Positions 56,228 through 64,000 of a stretch of 64,000 nt of DNA are shown here, one piece after another. Source of the DNA: Oegoconia quadripuncta (taxonomy: Eukaryota; Arthropoda; Insecta; Lepidoptera; Autostichidae). The position numbers and the translations under genes were made by a program. The stretch spans positions 18,907,771 through 18,971,770 of the forward strand of contig OX438743.1 in assembly GCA_949316235.1 (NCBI GenBank), in the 5' to 3' direction. The stretch's first letter is position 1, and each line of letters starts with the position of its first letter. Below the pieces are notes generated by a model. That model was not told where the DNA came from. It made no database searches and saw only the letters and a program-made list of their open reading frames with translations.

Positions 56228-56247
56228 AAGGATACCGGCCGACAGTC

Positions 56248-57887
56248 AGTGTTTTTAAGCCGCCATTTTAGACCACCGACTTACTCGTACCTTAACGACT
56301 TTTAATTGAAAACAACCTGGAATATGGATAGATGATGTTTTTCTTGAGGGAAGACCTTAAAGCAGTGATTGTTAAACTCTTCGCTCTACAGGATATGACA
56401 TAAGTAGTATAAGTATAAGCGAATGACAAAATATTTCAGCAAATTCCGCAGTGCTAACATCTACCAAGTTACTTATACTTGGTAGATCAAGACGGTATCC
56501 TGCTTGACTGTTTCATGTTAGATTCCTCCGTTCTGCGCTAAGCTCTAATGCTTAGGATCTCAAGAGATCGTAAAATAACGATCTCAACAAAATGACGATG
56601 TGACCAGAGATGGAGCACACGATCGCAGGTAACATATTATTCGTCCTAGACTTGATACAGTCTGAGACAAAGTAACCTATACAAGCCTGCATAATACAAA
56701 TTAAGTTATCTCAGGGAATCATCGACGTTTTGGATAATTTTTTAAATACTTGCAGTAATTACTGAGTACAACAATATAGATAGATAAGAATTTATTTGCA
56801 TCTATGTACACTATGTATACATAACCAATTTTACATATGAGAAATACAATTAAAACAACAAGCACAAGTACAGAAACATCAAATATTAATACCAAAAGTA
56901 CTATTGAAAAATATTCATAATTTCCTGAGAAAATGTAGATTGTATTATGCCGGGCTGTATATGTTTATCCGTTTCAGACTGTACTTGGGCAAGTAGATCT
57001 TTACGTAATTACTCGTAACTGCAATCAGGTTAGGAACACTTCGTGCAATGACCTCATTATGAGATTATTTCGGATATTATGGTTGCGTGCATTCGCCTGA
57101 TAACTAGGTAGAATTATACGCGTTGCTGGTCTAGATTGACATTAAACGGGTACTCAAGTCATTATAGCAGAACGATAACGGGTCAATATTAGTAAGACAC
57201 TAAACCTCCCCTACAAGTATAGTGGGGAGGATTTTTCTTTTATTTTTGTACTCCATCGTGTATAGGATGTCGCTGGAAAGGTCGTTCTAAAATATATACA
57301 GGTTACATTTTTCGTATCAGGCAACCGTTTAAAAAATATTAAGCTTTAAAGTGGTAATTTTGGTTAGAGACGAGTGTCCTCTCTCTACCAGCTAACGGTT
57401 CGTTTTGGATACCTGAAAAAAATCACGGCAGTAGTGCATGGGATGGGCGTATTCAGAATTCACTTAGAGGTGGTGTAAAATGACAACAAAGAAAACCCAA
57501 TTAAACCTAGAAAAAACAATGAAAATCACCGTTAATTTGTCGGTGCACTTCAAATTTTATTAAGTTTATTAATTTTTATTTATTAGTTTCACGAGTGAAG
57601 TGGGCCTACGAAGGGAGGTGCGGGCGGGGCGGCGCGATGAAAGAATTTCGGTTATCTACACGACATGCTACGAATGCGCGTTCGCGGTTATTTCAAATGT
57701 TAATTAACGAATAAAATAATTGTTTCATTTTTATTTGTATGGATCTCCGTAAAGTAAAGCCTGAATCAATTATTTGAATTAATGGATAATTAATTTTGTT
57801 ATTATAAGCTTTAAGTCTGGGTGGAGGGTGGGGCGGCGCTCCACCTTGCCCCTCCGTAGGTTCGCCCATGGGCAGTAGTATCTAACT
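56248..57887. other. Intergenic or intronic DNA
   Basis: 56248-56320 (CAGTGTTTTTAAGCCGCC, ACCACCGACTT, TTAATTGAAAACAA) is repeated at 60896-60975. A hairpin CTACCAAG...CTTGGTAG is near 56461-56486. 57600-57635 and 57830-57870 form a loose GC-rich inverted pair (GGGCCTACGAAGGGAGGTGC and CCCCTCCGTAGGTTCGCCC). No gene. Confidence 0.45.
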
Positions 57888-58081
57888 AATATTACAAATA
57901 CGAAAGTTTGGATGTTTGTTTGTTTGTTGCTCGATCACGGCGAAACGGATGAACGGATTTGGATGAAATTTGGAATAGAATATACCCTAGATTGAGACAT
58001 AGGATATTTTTTATCCCGATAAAGTGAGTAATTCCCGCAGGATAAACAAACCGGCGAAGCCGCGGGCGGAAAGCCAGTATA
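57888..58081 (+). mobile_element. Lep1/Helitron-like repeat copy (best preserved)
   Basis: CTAATATTACAAATACGAAA, TTTGTTGCTCGATCACGGCG, GGATGAAATTTGGAATAGAA and the end GCGAAGCCGCGGGCGGAAAG CCAGTAT. No coding capacity. Confidence 0.72.
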
Positions 58082-58106
58082 ATGAAGGTAAAAGGAAAAC
58101 TATCAC

Positions 58107-58245
58107 AAGTTAGTAGTTTTTTTTTTTTTTGTTATATGAGAGGGCAGCAAACGAGCATGCGGGTCACCTGATGGAAAGCAATCACCGCCGCCCATGGACA
58201 CCCGCAACACCAAAAGGGTCACAGATGCGTTGCCGGCCTTTGAGG
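58107..58245 (+). repeat. Lepidopteran interspersed repeat family H
   Basis: T-run then TATATGAGAGGGCAGCAAAC, GGGTCACCTGATGGAAAGCA, CCCGCAACACCAAAAGGGTC and GATGCGTTGCCGGCCTTT. The leading T-run suggests the poly(A) end of a minus-strand retroposon. Shorter copy at 46453-46530. Confidence 0.8.
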
Positions 58246-58766
58246 TTTTACAAGTTAATGAGTAATAGTCACTATTTACTTAGGACACTAGATAGTACTT
58301 CCGACTATGATGTTTTTGCTGTACCCATTATTAAAAAGAAATCTAATAGAATAGAATATGGTTTATTTGTTCTTGAATAGGGTACATTACATTAGATGTT
58401 ATTACAATAAGATCCTCCTATTTCAGTCATTATAATGACATGCAAATATTTGACAATATCTAATTTTGACATAAAGAAATCAAGAAATGCATGCATGCAA
58501 ATGTCATCACAAGCATCACAAGGATGTGATCTAAGAACTCTTTAATGGAATAGAATGAGTATTGCAGAAGCCACATTTGTAAGTACCTTTTAAAGCTATT
58601 GAATGGTTAATCCTTGAGATGTGTGGGAATACTATTATATATTAGTTTCCCCATGAAATAGCAGTTTCTTTGAAACCGCGTGGATTTGGGAATCAAGTTA
58701 ATTATTATTTTTCCAGGGTACCGAGTATTTATTTGTACCACACCTTTAGCCTGTTTAATAATACCT
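58246..58766. other. Intergenic or intronic DNA
   Basis: No recognised features. Confidence 0.3.
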
Positions 58767-59115
58767 TGTAACGGTGTCGTTCTTTTGAGCTGATACGCAT
58801 TGGTGGGTTTGGGTTATTGGAGTTCAAATTCGAAATTTTAAACTGACTGACTGACTGATGAACTGACGGATCATTTTTGGCACATTTTGTGATTTCAATT
58901 CAGTCGTATTTTAATAATTTTTTACATCTCAATAGTTAATTTTTTAGTTTTAAGGCTCTTTCGGTCCTCTGTACTACCTGTTTCTCTCAATAAATATGTT
59001 GGTGTGGTGATCCGTGTTCTGTTTTGACCCTGGCCCGAGCTGTCCCGCCCCTTCTGTACATATATACTCCTCGTGACTCGACCCAGCTGGGCATAGGTGA
59101 GCTGGGAAGGTCACA
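58767..59115 (-). mobile_element. Solo LTR, family F, copy 3, with perfect 4-bp duplication
   Basis: Plus-strand ends TGTAACGGTGTCG and GAAGGTCACA; ACCT flanks both sides exactly (58763-58766 and 59116-59119). 349 bp, opposite orientation to copies 1 and 2. This copy fixes the LTR boundaries for the family. Confidence 0.85.
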
Positions 59116-59119
59116 ACCT

Positions 59120-59663
59120 AAATATAAGGAAGAACAGACATGTTTCGTTTTCGTCAATCTCCAGTTTGCATTGAAGATATACTCGTATGTCCTCCATTTC
59201 CCCATATATCGGCAATTCGCACACCGAGATACACTTCCGATGGGCGTTGGGCCACTAAATCATGTTTATGGGCTCTTTGTCAATGAAAGTGATGAGCAGC
59301 AGCGTTAGCGGGTAACGTACAGTCGACTCTAGATTTCAATGGCACAATAAATATATTTCAGACACTATGGACTATGAATTGATAATGGATAAACGTATAT
59401 TCATGACTGATCGATGCATGCATGGTGCTTCGTAGTTAATATTATCACACAAACAGGGGTTTTATTTGAATAAAGATTTAGCATTGCATTCTCGCGAGGT
59501 CAGCCAGCATCTTGGGTACTCTCCCACATGGGTCGTACCTGTGGCATCTTCTAAACTAAGTGATACGGTGGACACAGGCTCTTTAGTTTACAGGATTAGT
59601 TGTTTAGTTTTATAAAATTGGTAACAGAATATATATAGATTAGAATTTTATCTCATCACCAAC
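59120..59663. other. Intergenic or intronic DNA
   Basis: No recognised features. Confidence 0.3.
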
Positions 59664-60001
59664 ATCCTCCGTGGCTCCATGTAAACAACATTGGGTTTAC
59701 GATTCGGAGGTCGCGGGTTCGATCCCCAGCGGGGTACATATTTAGTACTCGGTTTGGTTGGTGGTAGGACATTTTAAAGGTCCGCCTGGCCAGCTACCAC
59801 CATCTTATCTAAATCTGCCGCCAAACAGCAATGTTAATAGCATTGTTGTGTTCCGGTTGTCAGAGATAAGATAGCCAGTCCCCCAAATAACATGGATTTC
59901 CGGCTCATTACGCTAGCACCTTCGGCCTCACCTTCACCTTTAGCGATTAAATATCAGGTGTGATTGAGGTCAAGTGATAACCCGTTGCGCATAAAAAAAA
60001 A
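59664..60001 (+). mobile_element. tRNA-derived SINE family C, copy 5
   Basis: Head begins CATCCTCCGTGGCTCCATGT, B box CGCGGGTTCGATCCCCAGCG, 3' end AGGTGTGATTGAGGTCAAGT and A-run. An extra TTAGCGATTAAA interrupts the 3' part. Confidence 0.92.
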
Positions 60002-60021
60002 TATCACTTATATATAAATAA

Positions 60022-60252
60022 ATTAATTAATAAATATTTCGGACACTTACACCAATCATCTAATCTAAACTAAGCAAAGCTTGTGCTATGGATACTAGAT
60101 AACGGATAAACATACATAAATATTTATATAAACATGACTCCGGAACAAATGTTCGTATTCATCACACAAACATTTACCCCTCCCGGGATTCGAACGCGCA
60201 ATCGTTGGTTTCGCTGACAGGGTCACTATCCACAACACTAACCGGTCGTCCT
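60022..60252 (-). mobile_element. tRNA-derived SINE family A, copy 5
   Basis: Minus strand: GACGACCGGTTAGTGTTGTG head, mutated B box, body and ATTGGTGTAAGTGTCCGAAA end. It lies about 20 bp after SINE C copy 5, tail to tail. Confidence 0.88.
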
Positions 60253-61025
60253 ATGAAGTCTACCAACAAAAATCTTAAATATTTCCAACGAACATTTAAC
60301 TTCCAAATTTTAAAGAATATTTCCTTTCTTGCTGCCAGAATGGCGGGAAATGCACTTGACGTTATTGGCTCGAAAATTGCCACTAAGAAATCAATTACGG
60401 GACACCACTAGCCGTCAAATTACCCATTTGGCAGAATTTCTCTTCAAATGTAACATTAGTTGTCTGTTAAAGCTCTGTATGTTGTGAGAGGAACATTAAT
60501 GATTGGCAAAGGTTATTAGAGTAAGCGCCTCCAGTAAGGAATGGGAAGGTTCGACGGTAAAATAGCTTAGAAAAAATAAATAATAGAGATAACTATGACA
60601 AACGTAATTTTATCAAATTTTCAAGTAAGACACATGACAGATGTTAGAACTAAGGTAACACGAAAGAGTTGCCTATTGTAGAGTTTACTTAACAAGGAGA
60701 CTGATCGTCAGTGTAATCTCCCACTCCCTCTCTCGTCACTAGTACGCCAAGTATATGACGAATTACTTGTTTTGACTGAGACTGACTAATAAATTGAAGA
60801 AATAATAAAAATAAGACATGGCTGTATGGGCTTCGATCCGTTTGCCTTCTCCGAAAGGAGTGAATAAAAAGAAAAAAAAATATGGAACTTCATCGATCAG
60901 TGTTTTTAAGCTGCCCCTATAGGCCACCGACTTGGCTTAACGACTGCCTTCAATTGAAAACAATTGATTATCTAATGTGTGCTTCCTTGAATATGGAGGG
61001 TATGCAGTACAACGGCATACGTGTT
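60253..61025. other. Intergenic or intronic DNA
   Basis: 60756-60815 repeats 48518-48580, and 60896-60975 repeats 56248-56320. The open frame at 60205-60411 has no recognisable family. Confidence 0.4.
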
Positions 61026-61300
61026 ATATGATGACCTGTTGGGTGTAGTGGTTAGAACATATCTCTGCTGCTATACCAAAAGTCGCGGGTTCGAATCCCG
61101 CTAGGGGCATATGTTTGTATGATGAATACAGACATGTGTTACCGAGTTATGGATGTTTTTCATTTATATATGTATTTATAAAAAAAACTGTATTTGTGTA
61201 GTTTATCAACCATCTGGTATCTATAATAGAAGCCTAGTTGCTTAGTGAGAAACTAGATGGCGCTGTGTGTATATGTGCAAAGATATTTATTTATTTATTT
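61026..61300 (+). mobile_element. tRNA-derived SINE family B, copy 5
   Basis: Head GACCTGTTGGGTGTAGTGGT, B box GTCGCGGGTTCGAATCCCGC, GCATATGTTTGTATGATGAA, 3' end ACTAGATGGCGCTGTGTGTA and TTTATTTA-type tail. Confidence 0.92.
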
Positions 61301-61657
61301 TATTATACGTATAAACTCGATTGGTCAGCACAGTCGTTCGTAAGAAATAAGGTACAGTCGGCAGCACGAGGACCGTTACACAACCAGTGTAAGTTGACCA
61401 CGAGCCGTTTTCTGAAATGTGAGCGCAGTGGGACCGAATTGCACCTCTCTGAATCCCATATGTTTTAATCGAGTCATCGCCCAAACTATTCGATCGATGA
61501 TCGAGTATTTAAAGAATCGCACCTCTGGGGGTCAATCGCGCTAAGTTCGAAAGATGATACCAAAGTAAACCAATAAAAACGTTACGTTAATGGGTACCCT
61601 ATGAATCGACCGATAATCGACGGTGCTCCCACACAAGTAAATAATGTAACAAAGAAA
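61301..61657. other. Spacer between inverted SINE B copies
   Basis: No recognised features; could form the loop of a long hairpin if transcribed across. Confidence 0.35.
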
Positions 61658-61926
61658 TACAAGAATAAATAAATATCCTTAGACATACACACAGCGCCAT
61701 CTAGTTCCACAGTAAGCAACTATATGCTTGTGTTGTTGATACCAGATGGTTGATATACTACATAAATACATTTTTTTTGTAAATAAATACTTATTATAAA
61801 TGAAAACATCCACAACTCGGGTACACATGTCCGTATTCATCACACAAACATATGCCCCTAGCGGGATTCGAACCCGCAACCTTTTGGTATAGTGGTCGGA
61901 GTTGCTAACGACTACACCAAACGTCC
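61658..61926 (-). mobile_element. tRNA-derived SINE family B, copy 6
   Basis: Minus-strand copy with head GGACGTTTGGTGTAGTCGTT, B box GCGGGTTCGAATCCCGC and full body. Inverted to 61026-61300 at about 360-bp distance. Confidence 0.92.
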
Positions 61927-62227
61927 ACCAAGGAATAGCAAGCTGTAATTGTTTTAGGTTCAGATGTTTTAAAGTAGGTACCTACTACAAGTCGTTTTGT
62001 ATTGCTCAGATTATCCACAAAACGGATCACGGTGGCCACTGAAAATCGTTTTGTACCTCTCAGATAGAGACGTACAAAACTGTTTGTAATACTTTAAAAT
62101 ATCGACACACATCGGCACACACAAGCACATTTCGTATCGCGTTAATCTTTGAACGGAAATAAGCCTAGTTTTTTTTATACTCGTGGTAAGCTCTTTTTAC
62201 GTAATATAAGATTTAATACATATGTAA

Positions 62228-62370
62228 CGTCACGACCTTGATCCCAAATGGGGTGGTCAGATATATCCCAAACATTAAACTTTGGATGTTCCAAACATAT
62301 AGAGTTTAATGATTGAGACAATCCACGTTTCACCTGACGAAATATACAGAAATACACATGTGACAAGGGG
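62228..62370 (+). repeat. Repeat family E copy
   Basis: CGTCACGACCTTGATCCCAA, ATGGGGTGGTCAGATATATC, CCACGTTTCACCTGACGAAA, as at 2128-2270. Confidence 0.75.
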
Positions 62371-62775
62371 TTCGTTCAGAAAAAATTGTGCGATACCACT
62401 TTTTGTTACTCTAGCTAAATCAAATCTAAACCAAACCACCCTGTTTATATTAGTAGGTACAGCTATTGTCATGCAGCCGCGTGTACATCACAAGGTATCT
62501 ACTAATATACCTTCAGTCGTGAAACGCGTAATAGGCGGTAACATTTTATGCGATCATATTTACAATCCTTTGGTCAAATAGCCTTTTTTACTGTCTCTGT
62601 GTGTGCTTAGTGGCCTCTATCGTTGTCACAAAACGATAGAAATTTATTGATACATAGAAACTAAATTATGGTATACCTATATCACAGAATACTTAGGCAT
62701 ATAATAATATCATCCAAGTGCCTAAACAAGGCAATTATGTGATCGAATCAATAATGAAGAGATCCCTACGCGAAC
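62371..62775. other. Intergenic or intronic DNA
   Basis: The open frame 62309-62581 has no recognisable family. No other features. Confidence 0.3.
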
Positions 62776-62779
62776 GAGT

Positions 62780-63065
62780 TACAATACAATGCAATACAAA
62801 TACTCTTTATTGCGCAAAATAATTTACAATAATTGTATGTAAACTTCGTGTAAACGGCTGACATGAACAGCAAGTTTATTTTTGTATCTAGTATTAAAAT
62901 TATGTATATCACTATTTTTCTTAAACGATTCTATATTTTTTCTTACATACATTAAGTTTTCGTAAACATATTGCGATGCTAATGTTAATTATATTAATTT
63001 CTTTAAATTTATTCCCAAGAGACACTCTGGGGCCCAGTTTGTAAATCACGCGAACACAGAGCCCT
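62780..63065 (-). pseudogene. CR1-like non-LTR RT C-terminal relic
   Basis: Minus strand: CVRVIYKLGPRVSLGNKFKE then INIINISIAICLRKLNVCKK, like the QKRAVRAIYxLxPxVSLRDRFK region of the 4.5-kb and 52.4-kb relics. The 3' end has AATACAATGCAATACAAATA plus CTCTTTATTGCGC. 5'-truncated. Confidence 0.75.
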
Positions 63066-63359
63066 ATTAACACCACTGATTGCGTCGACGGTTGCAAATG
63101 TGACATTTCAATTAATAATTTGCTCGCAAATACACCATATAATGGTCAAGAGCAAGAAAAATCGATGTTATACACACATACGAACAAAACAATCAATCGG
63201 TGAATATTTAATGCACACATCGAACGATCAACTAGTGATAGTGGCCTACTTGAGACAGAAACAACTTCTTAGTAACACTCATGAAGTGCTCACTTATTCA
63301 TAATAAATGGGTAAACAGTGTCATTTAGTTAGTCAGTTAGTGTTATCTATTTATTATCC

Positions 63360-63520
63360 ATTTTATGAAGGTTTTTTTTTTCGGAATGGATCGACGAATC
63401 TAACGACACCATGCACTTCGAAATCGGTCAAGCCGTTTAGGGTTCAGGAGGTATCATAGAAATCTACATACATACATACGCTCGATAAACATTACCCTCC
63501 TTCCTTAGGCAGTCGGGTAA
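63360..63520 (+). repeat. Interspersed repeat ending GCAGTCGGGTAAAAAG
   Basis: T-run, TTCGGAATGGATCGACGAAT, CGGTCAAGCCGTTTAGGGTT, (CATA)n and AGGCAGTCGGGTAAAAAG. The end matches 43865-43890 in reverse. Unclassified. Confidence 0.55.
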
Positions 63521-63650
63521 AAAGCAACCCTTGAGTTTCATGCTCGTTCTTCTCTGGAGGGACCAGTAATTTTAATATTAAGTAATAAATGTAACGTTTC
63601 CAAGCGATATTATTTATTGTATGAAATAAAATCTTTTAACTGTTAAGTCT
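63521..63650 (+). repeat. Non-LTR family D 3' UTR
   Basis: GCAACCCTTGAGTTTCATGC, TCGTTCTTCTCTGGAGGGAC and ATGAAATAAAATCTTTT match the 3' UTR at 46660-46820 (reverse). Confidence 0.75.
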
Positions 63651-64000
63651 TTAAAATACAGAAAAAACCGCACACAACTCGCACCACCCATTCACACACA
63701 CACATACACACAACGCTGTCAAATACATTACACCTGTCGTTTTTCGTCGAGGGTTAATAATGTACTAAGAATATTTAAAGAAGCACTAAGTATGTTGTGC
63801 CTTTCCTGAATAGTAATAGAAGCTAGATTAAAAATTATTTCGGGATACTCTAATCGGTCATAAACTTACTTATACACTGAAAACTCCTGAGAACTCCGTT
63901 ATATTTAGAACCAAGCATGTAGTTCACGCCATCTTGGATCTGTTAACAATTTTATTACAACTCCATAATCCTTCAGGGCCTAAACCGTGAAAACACATAC
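63651..64000. other. Window end, no recognised gene
   Basis: CA-rich tract at 63693-63713; sequence similar to 51590-51660. Nothing else is supported. Confidence 0.3.

Noticed and set aside
7940..61900. True tRNA genes at the TTCGAATCC/TTCGATCCC sites
   Set aside because: Each is followed by a conserved 150-280-bp body and repeated many times; cloverleaf stems are not preserved. They are SINE heads.

Overview
The window is eukaryotic and almost certainly from an insect, most likely a moth or butterfly. It is AT-rich, has one recognisable intron-split host gene, and is otherwise packed with transposable-element debris. The tRNA-headed SINEs, the RTE-, CR1- and R1-like retroposon tails and the Helitron-like repeats resemble those known from lepidopteran genomes. 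There are no operons, bacterial promoters or CRISPR arrays.

Host gene (142-7084, minus strand). Four coding exons with matching splice phases encode the first ~191 residues of aminoacylase-1 (peptidase family M20). The exons are 7084-6997, 5087-4918, 3606-3438 and 288-142. They cover the metal-binding and catalytic motifs up to the LDEG motif; the remaining exons lie beyond position 1. Its introns carry transposons. Intron 1 holds an internally deleted mariner (5925-6677). Intron 2 holds a non-LTR reverse-transcriptase relic (about 4530-4890). Intron 3 holds a 2.1-kb Tc1/mariner-type element with perfect 30-bp terminal repeats and a transposase broken by one frameshift (519-2618), plus an 11-bp minisatellite (2758-3059).

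Repeat landscape (7.7-64 kb). No further host exon can be identified with confidence. Three tRNA-derived SINE families recur: A (7.8k, 8.0k, 40.5k, 52.7k, 60.0k), B (27.2k, 36.1k, 38.4k, 61.0k, 61.7k) and C (31.2k, 36.7k, 43.0k, 45.8k, 59.7k, plus fragments). There are 3' ends of several non-LTR families, some still showing RT or RNase H C-termini. A 1.25-kb hAT derivative has a perfect 8-bp target duplication (13896-15146). Three solo LTRs of one family lie at 28.3k, 50.8k and 58.8k; the last has a perfect 4-bp duplication. Many foldback or MITE-type elements are present (11.8k, 19.0k, 25.1k, 28.7k, 29.2k, 34.2k, 39.8k, 40.8k, 41.5k, 48.0k). A seven-unit 48-bp tandem array lies at 31606-31941.

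Most unusual part: 54.53-56.24 kb. Twelve consecutive units sit at exactly 15-bp spacing with an NNCAA-type anchor (54551-54730). A similar phased array in the opposite orientation lies at about 56043-56227. Between them is a 1.04-kb GC-rich poly(A) retroposon flanked by a 17-bp target duplication. This looks like a foldback or subterminal-repeat transposon hit by an R1-like retroposon.

Possible first exons of an unknown gene are marked at about 20030-20411 and 51770-51929, from CpG-rich sequence followed by a donor-like site. These are weak guesses. If one is right, much of the window is intron.
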